A stretch of DNA of 64,000 nt from a virus. How positions within the stretch are numbered: position 1 is the stretch's first letter; each line of letters begins with the position of its first letter. This document shows positions 48,606 to 57,343 of this stretch, one piece after another. Made by a program: the position numbers and the translations under genes. The notes beneath the pieces were generated by a model. The model was given only the letters and a program-made list of their open reading frames with translations, was not told the origin of the DNA and ran no database searches. The stretch is taken from IMG/VR virus record IMGVR_UViG_3300015371_000025, positions 1 to 64,000 of that record; one strand, given 5' to 3'.

Positions 48606-50450
48606 CTAGTAGTTCCTCATGATCGGTTCACCCAGGGACTTGCGCCAGTCGGACATCTGATCTCCATCGCGGGACCCTATCGGACCCTGGCGATCTGTCC
48701 TGGTGACGGTCACGCGTACTCCGGGAGCCCGGCGACGGGGCGGTCCTGCGGCCGGACGGTTCTGGGAGCGGTTGAAGCGCCGTCGCATCTTCTTGATGTT
48801 CTCGACGGCGTAGCGGAAGTTGGACATGCAGTGGTTGAACTCGTCGATCTGCTTGAGCGTCTCTTCGTGCTTACGCCAGTCCTTGCGCTCCTTGAGCCAC
48901 ATCTCGCAGCGGGCATCGGTGCGAAGCAGATCGTCATCCATGTAGCTACGGATGGACTTGATGTGCTCGTCGAACTCGCGCGTGGAGTGCCACTCCGTCT
49001 TGAGCCCCTTCTCGCGCCAGTCCATGCGGGCGGCCTTGCCCTGGGGATCTGCGAAGCGGGCCGAGATGCGGAAGCCAGGCGAGAGCACCGCCCAGCGTGC
49101 CTCTCGAGCGATCACCATGTCGCCGAGCTTGTCGTTGCCGATCTCGGCCTTGTAGATCTCGTCGAAGCAGACGATCGTGCCCTCCTTGACGCGGACCTTG
49201 GGATGGGTCCCGTCGTGGAGCATCGTGTAACCGTCACACTCAACATCTACAGTCAGCAGTTGGTACCAGTTGACGGCGTGGGGGTTCGTGCCGCCCCAGT
49301 CGACCGACTGGAAGATCGGCCCGTTCTCGGCGTCGGGGATGAAGTTGCGAATGACGTGGTGAGCGTCGCGCCAGTCGTGCAGGTAGTGGAACCGCATCTC
49401 CGGCTTGAGGCAGAGCTGCTGGACCTCGAAGGTGTCGCGATCGTTCTCGCGGAACTGCTTCACGATCTCGACCGGCGGCTGCCACCCACGGCTGCGGAAG
49501 AAGTCGCCGTCGCAGACTGCATCGAGCGTGCGGGCGCTGCCGTCATCCCACTCACCCTTGCGCACCTCGTTACAGGTACACAGCTCGCAAGGATCGCGGC
49601 CAAGCTCCTTGAGCCGGGCCTTGCGGGCATCGGGATCTGCACGGCGGCAGTCGGGGCGCTCCTGAGCGGTCTCCTTGATGCACCACTTGAGGAGCTTGCG
49701 GGGCGGCTGATAGCCCTGGGTGATCGCCTCATCGATCTCGTCGATGAGTTCCTGCATGCGGCCCGAGGGACCCTTACGAGTGCTTGTAGCAATATCCTGC
49801 GGAACGATCTCGCGGCCATCCGTGGTCGTGCCCGCGACCGTCATATTGCGGGACTCCTTCCACGTGTCGCTCCGCATCAGCTCGACCTCATCGGCGTGGC
49901 TGACGTTCGGGTGTGGCCCGTTGACCTGCTCCGGCGTGGAGCCCAGCACCTCGATCTTCGACGTGTTGCGGAAGTTCGTCTCCGACTGGAGCGAGGAGAC
50001 GATCTCAGGCTTGCGGTTGCCGTTCTTGTCGTAGATCCACTTCTTGAGGTGGCTGTAGGCACGCTTCGACTGGTTCTCGACGGCGCCGAAGGTGATCGAC
50101 TCGATGCCCGGCTTGAAGCGGCTGTTGATCCAGTGGATGACGGCCACGAGGAAGGTCTTGCCGCCGCCTCGGTTGGCCATGAGGAGAACGGCGTCGACCC
50201 GCTCGAAATAGATGTCGGCGACGAACTGGAAGGGCGGGTCGTGCTCCTCACAGACGGCTGTGCGAGGGATGTCGAGCCCCAGCTCGTGCTTGATCCACTC
50301 GTGAAGCTCGTCGTCGTTCTGAGGACCGTATGTAGCTAGACGGCGCTCCAGCTCGAGTTCGTGCTCGTAGATCTCACGGAGATCCTCCTCATCAAGCTGC
50401 TCGAGATAGGTGGCCCACTCCTCGGGCGTGTGCGGGAGAGTGGCCGCCAT
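48606..50450 (-). CDS. terL: Terminase large subunit
   Basis: 614 aa. Walker A is MANRGGGKT (about 92-100), Walker B-like HADEVELM (about 184-191); the nuclease domain shows VDWGGTNPHAV (about 392) and FDEIYKAEIG (about 437). An insertion around residues 288-294 contains CELCTC, unusual for TerL and possibly a metal site. Powers DNA packaging at the portal. Followed immediately by portal. Confidence 0.85.
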   Translation of the reverse strand: MAATLPHTPEEWATYLEQLDEEDLREIYEHELELERRLATYGPQNDDELHEWIKHELGLDIPRTAVCEEHDPPFQFVADIYFERVDAVLLMANRGGGKTFLVAVIHWINSRFKPGIESITFGAVENQSKRAYSHLKKWIYDKNGNRKPEIVSSLQSETNFRNTSKIEVLGSTPEQVNGPHPNVSHADEVELMRSDTWKESRNMTVAGTTTDGREIVPQDIATSTRKGPSGRMQELIDEIDEAITQGYQPPRKLLKWCIKETAQERPDCRRADPDARKARLKELGRDPCELCTCNEVRKGEWDDGSARTLDAVCDGDFFRSRGWQPPVEIVKQFRENDRDTFEVQQLCLKPEMRFHYLHDWRDAHHVIRNFIPDAENGPIFQSVDWGGTNPHAVNWYQLLTVDVECDGYTMLHDGTHPKVRVKEGTIVCFDEIYKAEIGNDKLGDMVIAREARWAVLSPGFRISARFADPQGKAARMDWREKGLKTEWHSTREFDEHIKSIRSYMDDDLLRTDARCEMWLKERKDWRKHEETLKQIDEFNHCMSNFRYAVENIKKMRRRFNRSQNRPAAGPPRRRAPGVRVTVTRTDRQGPIGSRDGDQMSDWRKSLGEPIMRNY

Positions 50451-50950
50451 CAGTCCTCTTCGATGACCTCTGCGTCGACAATCGTCTCCTGCTCGAGCTG
50501 CTGGCGCATAATGGCTGCGGCAGGCCCGTTGGAGAGCTTCTCGGCCAGGGCTGCGATGATCTGCTCGCGCGTGAGCTGCTCACCATCGGCCTTCTCTTCG
50601 GCCAAGGCCAGCTTCGCGTTCTCGCGCTCGACGGCGAGCCACAGCTCGGCGCCCTTGAGGCGCTGGCCCATCGGGCGCTCGGGGTCGACGGCATCCTTGA
50701 AGACCTGGACGATCGCCTTGCGGTTCTCCTCCTCCTGAGCTGCACCGGCAATGGCCTGGTTGGCGAGGCGCTTCTCACGTGTGTTGCCGCGACCACCGAG
50801 CCTGCCGAACTCGGCCCCGCCGAAGCGCCCCTCGGCATGCCGCTGCTTGGCGGCTTCCGAGAGGCGCTGTCTAGCCTCGGGGCTGAAATGAGGCTTCTTG
50901 CGGCCGTTTCGCGTGGGGCGCTGGCGCTTGGCGGGGGAGGGCGACGACAT
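50450..50950 (-). CDS. Probable terminase small subunit
   Basis: 166 aa, overlapping terL by ATGA. Basic N-terminus with SPEARQRLSEAAKQRHAEG (a nuclease-associated NUMOD3-like helix) and FGRLGG, then an acidic helical C-terminal half. Position directly before terL supports the call. A GGGTAACATC/GCTAAGATC doublet lies just upstream. Confidence 0.6.
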   Translation of the reverse strand: MSSPSPAKRQRPTRNGRKKPHFSPEARQRLSEAAKQRHAEGRFGGAEFGRLGGRGNTREKRLANQAIAGAAQEEENRKAIVQVFKDAVDPERPMGQRLKGAELWLAVERENAKLALAEEKADGEQLTREQIIAALAEKLSNGPAAAIMRQQLEQETIVDAEVIEED

Positions 50951-51003
50951 GATCTTAGCCCCGATGTTACCCAGGATCCGTCATCTGGGAGTAGTCATTT
51001 GCG

Positions 51004-51867
51004 CTACGCGGCCGACTCAGCGTAGAGATCGGGGTACAGATCCCAGATGTGAGTCGACCCTTCGTTGTGGAGCATCTTGTCCACGGTGTCGTCCTCAATG
51101 TAGGTCTTCGTACCGTTCGCGAGCGCACGGATCAAAGCGCCGTCGACCCCGCAAAGAGCGCCCAACTCCTCCGACGACCACTTGCTGAGACGGTCCCGAA
51201 CCCACTCCTCCATCGGACCGCACTCGAGCCTCGTGGCCGGACCAATGTCACGGTTGTTGAGGAGCTTCAAGCGGGGCTCGATGCCAGCTCTGCGCCGGGC
51301 GCCCTCGGCCCAGATGCGCTGGTACTCGCGCCGGTGCTCAAGCCAGTCGGGGTCCTTGCTCTTCTCGGCGTGGTACTGACGCCTGCGAGCGTTGCGATCC
51401 TCACGCGTCGCTCTGCGGAGAGGCTCGTATGGCTTGCCTCGCCTGCGGATCCCTGCGGCATGGCGCTGTTCGATCCGATCGCACGCCATACACACATACT
51501 GGTACGCGATTGCGTTGCCCTCGTCATCGCGGTCGCGAGCGTGGAAGTTGAGAATCGAGACCCAGCGCGGCCCCTGGTGATGCTTCGATCCGCAAAGACG
51601 GTGACCCATGACGACGGGGTTCGTCTTGGCATGACGCTTACAGGTGCAGCCGGGCTCGCACGGGCCGCGCTTCACACGCTTGATCTTGCCGCCCTTGCGC
51701 TGGCGCTCGCGGATCTGCTCCGGCGTGAGCTTGACGCCCCGCTCCTTGAGCCAACGGCGCACCGAGCCGTTGCCAACGTGATGCTTGCGGGCGACCTCCA
51801 TGTTGGTCATTCCCGACAGGTAGTCGGCAACAGCAGCGTCCTTGATGTCCTCCGGCACTCCAGCCAT
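51004..51867 (-). CDS. HTH protein with Cys clusters, possible HNH-type endonuclease
   Basis: 287 aa. Residues about 10-40 (YLSGMTNMEVARKHHVGNG) form a transposase-type helix-turn-helix. CEPGCTCKRH, then CGSKHH and CMAC later, suggest zinc knuckles; a Tyr/Arg-rich helix follows. The mix resembles HNH or homing-type endonucleases often found beside terminase genes, but the HNH core is not clear. Confidence 0.55.
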   Translation of the reverse strand: MAGVPEDIKDAAVADYLSGMTNMEVARKHHVGNGSVRRWLKERGVKLTPEQIRERQRKGGKIKRVKRGPCEPGCTCKRHAKTNPVVMGHRLCGSKHHQGPRWVSILNFHARDRDDEGNAIAYQYVCMACDRIEQRHAAGIRRRGKPYEPLRRATREDRNARRRQYHAEKSKDPDWLEHRREYQRIWAEGARRRAGIEPRLKLLNNRDIGPATRLECGPMEEWVRDRLSKWSSEELGALCGVDGALIRALANGTKTYIEDDTVDKMLHNEGSTHIWDLYPDLYAESAA

Positions 51868-52352
51868 CAGGAGCCGAGAACGGTCAGACCCGCCTTCGCC
51901 ATGACGAAGGCATCTGCCACGTCGGCTCCGCCCTTGCGCGGGAGCTTGAGCTGGGGGTAGTTCTGTTTCACGACGGCGTGAGCCTCCTCTTTCGTTGCCG
52001 TGATCGGGAGCCCCAGAAGTTGATGTCGAGCATCTGCGGCCTTGACGCGCACCACGATGAGCCCGTGCCTCTTGCACGCGATCAACGCGGCGGCCTCGAA
52101 GTGAGCCAGGACCCGTGCGGTCTTGGCGCCCCTCATAACCGCTAGCTCCTCCACCACGGCTAGTTCGATTGTGGACCTACGTAGACCTATCCAGGTATTC
52201 AGCCATGAGTAGTAGGCGAATATCCTGGTCGCGCCCTTGGCCTTCTCCTCTGCCGGAGTCGGCGTCCAGACACCGTAACCGATCATGTCGTCGCCTTCCA
52301 CGAGCGCGTGCCCGCTGCACGAACTCGAGGGGTCGATTCCAAGAACGATCAC
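51867..52352 (-). CDS. ruvC: RuvC-like Holliday junction resolvase
   Basis: 161 aa, GTG start. GIDPSSSCSGHAL gives the first catalytic Asp, VVEEL the Glu, and DVADAFVMA the C-terminal Asp pair. Length fits the RuvC family. Resolves branched concatemers before packaging. A terminator lies only a few bases before the start, so it may begin a new transcript. Confidence 0.8.
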   Translation of the reverse strand: MIVLGIDPSSSCSGHALVEGDDMIGYGVWTPTPAEEKAKGATRIFAYYSWLNTWIGLRRSTIELAVVEELAVMRGAKTARVLAHFEAAALIACKRHGLIVVRVKAADARHQLLGLPITATKEEAHAVVKQNYPQLKLPRKGGADVADAFVMAKAGLTVLGS

Positions 52353-52356
52353 GTGA

Positions 52357-52384
52357 GGGAAACGGGGCGGCCTGGACCGCCCCG
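52357..52384 (-). terminator. Rho-independent terminator of upstream leftward genes
   Basis: CGGGGCGG/CCGCCCCG (52363-52370, 52377-52384), followed on the minus strand by GTTTCCC. It ends the replication-gene transcript just before ruvC. Confidence 0.65.
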
Positions 52385-52436
52385 CCCAGACTGGATCACC
52401 TCGATCATCGGTTGCCAGAAACCTGCGCTCGGAAAC

Positions 52437-52610
52437 TTACCCGATCAACGACCAGGAAAACCGAGCGACGATCAATAGCACCTTGACGAAGGCCGGGATG
52501 AAGGCAGCTCCTATGAGCAGCAGGAAGCAGAGCCACCCGACTGCACGAGCAGCGTCAGAAGTCGTGGAATCCCGCTGAGGTGGCGCGTAACCCGCCTCGG
52601 GCTCGGTCAC
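52437..52610 (-). CDS. Small membrane protein, 57 aa
   Basis: GTG start overlapping the previous TGA. Polar N-terminal third, then a hydrophobic span (about 25-47). Function unknown. Confidence 0.6.
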   Translation of the reverse strand: MTEPEAGYAPPQRDSTTSDAARAVGWLCFLLLIGAAFIPAFVKVLLIVARFSWSLIG

Positions 52611-53149
52611 TTCGACCGCCTCCCGTTCCCGGCGCGGGTGAACTCGTTGTCCCTCATGGTTTCCTGTCGAGATAGACGCTCCACCACCTTGTCGTAGTTG
52701 TCGCGATCCTTGCGGAGTACGGCTGCGAGAACGCCGTGGCGACGCTGACGCTTGCGCCAGCGCTTCACGTCGTCGTTCTGCTCGGCGGCGGCTTTGATCT
52801 GCGTCATGGTGCCGTCGTCGTCGCCGTGGGCCGCGATGTAGGCCGTGACGATCTCCTCGGCGGCCTCGCGGCAGGTCGACTCGTGCGCCTCCTCGAGAGC
52901 GAGCAAGTAGCCAGCTCTGTAGGAATATGATGCGAAAGCCGAATGGAGCTGCTGGAGCTGCTTGTCGCTGATCAGCGTCAGGTCGAAGGGAAGGTCGACC
53001 GGATCAGCTTCGAGCTGCGGAGGAACATGTAGACGCTCGCGATCGATGCGCTCGCGAACGTGCTGGATCAGTTCCGCATGCTCCGGATCGTCAGCCCCCG
53101 GCGATGAGGCCGGGGGCTGAGACCGAGTGGGCCGCTGCCTACTCGGCAT
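52607..53149 (-). CDS. Hypothetical 180-aa protein
   Basis: ATG after ACTCGGTCTC-type leader, overlapping the end of the acidic repeat protein. N-terminal Pro/Arg-rich tail, then acidic and basic helices. No family recognised. Confidence 0.6.
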   Translation of the reverse strand: MPSRQRPTRSQPPASSPGADDPEHAELIQHVRERIDRERLHVPPQLEADPVDLPFDLTLISDKQLQQLHSAFASYSYRAGYLLALEEAHESTCREAAEEIVTAYIAAHGDDDGTMTQIKAAAEQNDDVKRWRKRQRRHGVLAAVLRKDRDNYDKVVERLSRQETMRDNEFTRAGNGRRSK

Positions 53150-54239
53150 CGACCTGGATGGAGGTCACGCCGCTCGACAGGAGATCGAGCACGAGACCGG
53201 CCACGGCGAACTTCCCGAGCGACTGCACGACGCCGCCCTCGGTCGTCACCGCGTAGAGCCGAACCGCGTCGGCCGCTGCGCCGTCAGAGGCACCTCCAGA
53301 GCGCCGAGTCCGCTTCGCTGCGGCAGGCCGAGCTGCCTCGCCGTCTCCCTCGCCTTCCGAATCGCCGTCCTCTCCTCCGGCGTCAGCAGACGGTGCGGCT
53401 GCGTCTTCGGCTTCCCCCGCTCCCTCCGCCTCTGCCGCTGCGTCTTCTTCGCCACTGCCGTCCTCCGTGTAGGGCTTCATCAGCTCGTCCAGGCGGTCGA
53501 GCAGGCCGGTGCGGTTCTTGTGGATCGACTCGTACGCGAAGACGTGCTTGAGGGTCCAGAGCTTGTCCTCGTCGGACACGTCCTCGTTCTCGAGGTACTC
53601 GTCGAGCGACTCCTTGACCTCGCTCACCTTGAGCGCGGCGAAGCCCTCGAACGGCTCCTCCTGAGCGTCGGGCTGCTCCTCGGCGGGCTCGGCGTCGACC
53701 TCCTCGGGCTCCGCCTCCGCCTCGGGCTCCGGGTCGGGCTCAGGCTCCGGATCGACGCCACGCCCGGTCAGCTCGCTGGCGCGGTCGACGATCTTCTTGC
53801 GGTTCTTGTGCGCCGCCTCGTAGAGCAGGACGTGCGTCACGGAATCCGTGTCGCCCTCGTCGCCCCAGACCTCGACGCCCTCGATGATGTCGGTCACCGA
53901 ATCGCTGTCGTAGCCCTCCCAGGGCTCCTCCTGCGAGCGCGGGTCGGCGGGCTCGGGCTCCGGCTCCTTCTTCTGCGGCTTCGGACGGCCGGGCTTGGGC
54001 TTGGCAGCGGTCGGCTTGGGCTTCGGCTTGGCCGAAGGGCCATCACCGTTCGCCTCGGCCAGCTTGAGCAGCGCCGCCACCTCGGGGGTCTGGACGTTCT
54101 GCTCCCAGGCGTCCTTGGCCATCGCGACGAGACCCTCTGCGGCCTCGATCGCTGCCGAGTCGTCCTCGGGCATCTCGCCCTCGAACATCTCGTCTTCGAG
54201 CGCTTGCGAGATGATCGCTCGCGCGGTTTCTGCGGTCAT
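53139..54239 (-). CDS. Acidic protein with duplicated domain, 366 aa
   Basis: Two related units of about 55 residues (near 102-160 and 195-255), each starting EEP(W/F)EG(Y/F) and ending YE(A/S)xHKNRxxxxDR, separated by Pro/Glu linkers. The HKNR unit resembles short phage domains likened to SAP/HeH. An acidic/Ala region and a strand-rich C-terminal end follow. Could be scaffold-like or a hub binding replication proteins. Confidence 0.65.
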   Translation of the reverse strand: MTAETARAIISQALEDEMFEGEMPEDDSAAIEAAEGLVAMAKDAWEQNVQTPEVAALLKLAEANGDGPSAKPKPKPTAAKPKPGRPKPQKKEPEPEPADPRSQEEPWEGYDSDSVTDIIEGVEVWGDEGDTDSVTHVLLYEAAHKNRKKIVDRASELTGRGVDPEPEPDPEPEAEAEPEEVDAEPAEEQPDAQEEPFEGFAALKVSEVKESLDEYLENEDVSDEDKLWTLKHVFAYESIHKNRTGLLDRLDELMKPYTEDGSGEEDAAAEAEGAGEAEDAAAPSADAGGEDGDSEGEGDGEAARPAAAKRTRRSGGASDGAAADAVRLYAVTTEGGVVQSLGKFAVAGLVLDLLSSGVTSIQVDAE

Positions 54240-54280
54240 CGGGGCATTGCCTCCGTTCGTGGGAAATCGTTAGTGCGATC

Positions 54281-55339
54281 TTAGCGTATCGCGGGCTTCT
54301 TTGGGGACCAGCGGCGCTTCACTCGCTCGCGGGCATCGCTGTAGGAGTAATCCGGTCGGATCTCCTTCGTCATGCGGATGCCGTTCGAGTCGTCGAGCGC
54401 CTGAATATCGCCTCGGAAATCTTCCTGACAGACCTTCTTGTAGCTACAGAACTTGCACGGCTCATAGGACCACTTCCAGCCGTGGGGATGGCCGAAACGC
54501 GTCGTGCGCTTCCCCGGCTTGTTCTCTGCGAGCAGCTCCTCCTCCCAGAGAGCCCGGAAGCGCTTGAGCTGCTCGACGCCGGTCTCGAAGAACGTCGCAT
54601 CGTACTGGACCCAGAACTCTGCGGTGGGTATGGGCTCGCGAGGATCGTACTTCTGATCCCTGGCCATGTAGTAGATGAAGCCGCCGTCGCAGAGCTTGAG
54701 ATCGCTCCACAGGTCGCCGTTCTCCTGAGCGGCACGGATGAGGCCCATCTGCGTCTTGAGCTGCTTGACGTGCTTCTCGTCGGGGCCACGAAGTCCCAGC
54801 AACATGTTGCGGATGTCGCTCTCGTGCTTCGTCTTGATCTCGACCGGCGTCGCCTTCTTGCGCAGCACGATGGCGGAGTCGACGGAGCCCGTCAGCATCA
54901 GCTCGGGGATCTCGAAGCCGGTCTGCACCTCGGCGTCCGGCGGCGCCGAGATCAGCATGCCGCTGCCACGATGCAGCTTGTCGACGAGATCGGTCTCGAG
55001 CGCCTTGCCGGTGATGGCCGTCAGGTGAAGCCTGCGCGACGGCTCGCTCTCAGCCGTGAAGTCGGCCATGCGGTAGACAGCCTCGCGGGAGCAGGCCATC
55101 GGATCGTCGCCGGGGAACTGGCTCGCGTGGAAGGAGACGTGCCAGGGGTGGCCGTGCGGGCTGTCGTCGAGCTGATCGCGCCAGCTCTCGCGCAATGCAC
55201 GTCTGTAGGAGTCTTCGATGATGGGCTCAAGCGTGCGGACAAGCTGGAGCCTGCTGAACAGCTCCTTGCGCGTCAGCCGCTTGAGCCCCATCGTGGCCCG
55301 CAGGCGCAGCGCCATGACTTCCTTGCGGTCGTACTTCAC
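54281..55339 (-). CDS. Cas4/RecB-type exonuclease with Fe-S cysteines
   Basis: 352 aa. GSVDSAIV and PVEIKTKHE (about 150-172) form the PD-(D/E)XK active site. One Cys near residue 83 and CKFCSYKKVC near 300-309 make the four Cys of a Cas4/AddB-type iron-sulfur cluster. No cas genes or CRISPR nearby, so a role in phage recombination with the RecA-like protein is likely. Confidence 0.75.
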   Translation of the reverse strand: MKYDRKEVMALRLRATMGLKRLTRKELFSRLQLVRTLEPIIEDSYRRALRESWRDQLDDSPHGHPWHVSFHASQFPGDDPMACSREAVYRMADFTAESEPSRRLHLTAITGKALETDLVDKLHRGSGMLISAPPDAEVQTGFEIPELMLTGSVDSAIVLRKKATPVEIKTKHESDIRNMLLGLRGPDEKHVKQLKTQMGLIRAAQENGDLWSDLKLCDGGFIYYMARDQKYDPREPIPTAEFWVQYDATFFETGVEQLKRFRALWEEELLAENKPGKRTTRFGHPHGWKWSYEPCKFCSYKKVCQEDFRGDIQALDDSNGIRMTKEIRPDYSYSDARERVKRRWSPKKPAIR

Positions 55340-55737
55340 GAGCGCGCCTTCGCGATGAACGGGTTGATCTCCTTCTTCGCCTTGGCGATGAAGGGATTAG
55401 TTTGTAGCTGATTTTCCGTTGTCTTGGCCACGTTTGTGTCTTCGTCCGGCGGAAGCTCCCAGGGAGGCGTGCGAGCGGCGTGGCCCTCGATCTTCTCCAT
55501 GCGCGTCGCGAACGCCACGATGGTCGACCGGAGATGGCCCGGTGTGTTGTTCGAGGGCTCCACCTCGAACCAGCCGGTCTTGCGATCGAGCGTCTTGAGC
55601 GGCCCAGTGTGCGACAGGGTGCCGCCGCCGTAGGCAGGATCTACCTCCCACGTGACGCGCACCGTGTCGCCCACCTTGATCCCCTTCGCATCGAGTTCGG
55701 CGAAGGCTGCCTTGAGTGTGAAGGGGTTCACAGACAT
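55336..55737 (-). CDS. 133-aa protein with NPFIAKA repeats
   Basis: Overlaps the nuclease gene. Central small barrel (VGDTVRVTW, then TGWFEVEPSN). The last 20 residues hold two copies of NPFIAKA (114-120, 125-131) and residues 4-10 are NPFTLKA. The same motif occurs in the protein at 57340. Probably a docking peptide; partner unknown. Confidence 0.65.
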   Translation of the reverse strand: MSVNPFTLKAAFAELDAKGIKVGDTVRVTWEVDPAYGGGTLSHTGPLKTLDRKTGWFEVEPSNNTPGHLRSTIVAFATRMEKIEGHAARTPPWELPPDEDTNVAKTTENQLQTNPFIAKAKKEINPFIAKARS

Positions 55738-55741
55738 GTAG

Positions 55742-56149
55742 CTACTGCACGGGCTCCTCGACCGGGGGCTCGGGATCGACAGGCGGCTCCACGGGAGGCT
55801 CCTCAGCCGGAGGCGTGGGGTCGGCGGGCTGCGCCGGAGGCGGATCCGCAGGGGTGATCGAGGGATCGGCGGGCTCCTCGACCGGCGCCTGCACGGGCTC
55901 GATCTTGGTGACCTGCATGGACGGGAACTGCACCGTGGCCCCGAACGGCTCCAGCGTGCTCGAGATCAGCGCGACCTTGGCCGCGTCGATGTTCGCATTG
56001 CGCGACAGGTCGACGATGAACGTCGGCAGCTCGGCCGACTCCGGGAGACCAGCGTAGAGCGGGTCGGCGATGACGACGATCGTCACGTTGACCTGGGCCG
56101 CGTCGACCAGCGCCGCCGCGATCCCGTATGACTCCTCCTGCGTGAACAT
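55742..56149 (-). CDS. Hypothetical 135-aa protein with Pro/Glu tail
   Basis: N-terminal 85 residues are an alpha/beta domain (VNVTIVVIADPLYAG), followed by a 45-residue Pro/Glu/Val tail, presumably extended. No family recognised. Confidence 0.6.
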   Translation of the reverse strand: MFTQEESYGIAAALVDAAQVNVTIVVIADPLYAGLPESAELPTFIVDLSRNANIDAAKVALISSTLEPFGATVQFPSMQVTKIEPVQAPVEEPADPSITPADPPPAQPADPTPPAEEPPVEPPVDPEPPVEEPVQ

Positions 56150-56182
56150 CAGACTCCTTTGTCGTAGAGAGGTCGGGGGAGT

Positions 56183-56599
56183 CTACGCGGCTTCGAGGGA
56201 CGGGAACCAGGCCCGAAGCGTGTCGGGCAGCTCGTCCACGGTGTCGATCCGGGTCACATCGCGGAGGTACCAGAAGATCGAGTCGCGGATCGATCCCACG
56301 ACGATGACGGGGATGCCATAGGCGAGCGCCATGCCGGTCTCGATGAACATCCCGAGGCCGTTGGCGGTGTCGCTGCCGCAGACGAGAACGAGGAAGTCAG
56401 CCGTCACGCAAGCGTGGCGCTCCATCTCGGCGATCCGCTCTGCCTCGAGAGGAGCCTGATCCCAATCGGGCCGGAAGTTGCCATCGAGGCTCGTCCAGTC
56501 GAGCGTGATCTCGATGCCGTGCTCGCGAAGAACACGCTGCACAGCACGCACGCCTTCGATGTTCGATGTCCGACCTGCAACGTACCCTTTCGTGCTCAC
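56183..56599 (-). CDS. Nucleoside 2-deoxyribosyltransferase-like protein
   Basis: 138 aa. GTG start overlaps the previous TGA with GGAGG six bases upstream. KGYVAGRTSN at the N-terminus, ACVTADFLVLV in the middle, and IETGMALAYGIPVIVVG near 95-111 match the NDT/DUF4406 fold, with the catalytic-type Glu in the IET block. May act in base salvage or base exchange, alongside ThyX and the MazG-like enzyme. Confidence 0.7.
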   Translation of the reverse strand: MSTKGYVAGRTSNIEGVRAVQRVLREHGIEITLDWTSLDGNFRPDWDQAPLEAERIAEMERHACVTADFLVLVCGSDTANGLGMFIETGMALAYGIPVIVVGSIRDSIFWYLRDVTRIDTVDELPDTLRAWFPSLEAA

Positions 56600-56760
56600 C
56601 ACGGTCCTCCGTTGAGTATGTAGATGTGTCGCCGATTCCGCGACCTGTTGCGGGATGTATACCCGCGTGGCTCCCAAACCTCCCAGCGTCCGTTCACGAC
56701 GCGGAAATGGGGCTTCCAGGGGCGCGGGATGGTCCAGCGGTTCCGGCGCCTCCGTCTCAC
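56596..56760 (-). CDS. Basic 54-aa protein
   Basis: GTG overlaps the previous TGA; its own TGA overlaps the next GTG. Extremely Arg-rich (first residues RRRRRNRW) with several Trp. Probable nucleic-acid-binding micro-protein. Confidence 0.55.
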   Translation of the reverse strand: MRRRRRNRWTIPRPWKPHFRVVNGRWEVWEPRGYTSRNRSRNRRHIYILNGGPW

Positions 56761-57215
56761 ATCTGCTTCCCGTGGAGGTGAGGCCGGTCGCGGTTCTTGG
56801 TCATCTTCGCGTACACCTCATCGCCGATCTGGATGTCGATCATGTCGGCGAGGTCGCCGATGCGGATCTGGGCATCGGCCAGCTCCTCGCCGATGTTGCC
56901 GTCGCCGTTGGCGTGGCCGACGTAGCCGGTGACGCGAAGGCTCTCGAGTGCCTCGGACAGCTCGGACACGGTGAGCATGAGCTTGGTGCCGATAACGTTC
57001 CTGCGAAGAGCGTCGGCGGCGAGCGCCAAGATCGGGCCGATGCGCTGCTCGCCGGAGGCAAGATGCATTTGGAAGAACATGGACCGATCGGCGATCTCGT
57101 CGAGCAGATTGGCCAGCTCCCAGTCATCGCGAAAGCCCTTGGACTCGGACGTGTCGCCGACCTTCTCGGCAACGAGGTTCATCGAGTCGCGGGCCGCTTC
57201 AAGTTCTGTAGACAC
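56757..57215 (-). CDS. MazG-like NTP pyrophosphohydrolase
   Basis: 152 aa, GTG start. KLMLTVSELSEALESLR (about 78-94) and GNIGEELADAQIRIGDLADMI (about 106-126, given in part) hold the two Glu-rich helices of the all-alpha NTP-PPase family; the end KMTKNRDRPHLHGKQ fits too. Removes non-canonical or excess NTPs during phage replication. Confidence 0.75.
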   Translation of the reverse strand: MSTELEAARDSMNLVAEKVGDTSESKGFRDDWELANLLDEIADRSMFFQMHLASGEQRIGPILALAADALRRNVIGTKLMLTVSELSEALESLRVTGYVGHANGDGNIGEELADAQIRIGDLADMIDIQIGDEVYAKMTKNRDRPHLHGKQM

Positions 57216-57217
57216 AA

Positions 57218-57343
57218 TTATCCGTTCTGAGAGTCAGGGGTCGGGTAGGAGATCTCGAGCAGTTCGTTCATGAAGTCGTCCCAGTCGGACTCCGAGAACC
57301 ACTCGATCGAGGTGAGATGGACTTCGAGCTGCTCACCGTTCAC
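57218..57343 (-). CDS. Hypothetical acidic 41-aa protein
   Basis: GTG overlaps the previous TGA. Acidic, Trp-containing helix. No family recognised; the overlap supports it as a gene. Confidence 0.5.
   Translation of the reverse strand: MNGEQLEVHLTSIEWFSESDWDDFMNELLEISYPTPDSQNG

Noticed and set aside
54281-55339. CRISPR-Cas remnant because of the Cas4-like nuclease
   Set aside because: No other cas gene or repeat array; such nucleases are common phage recombination genes.
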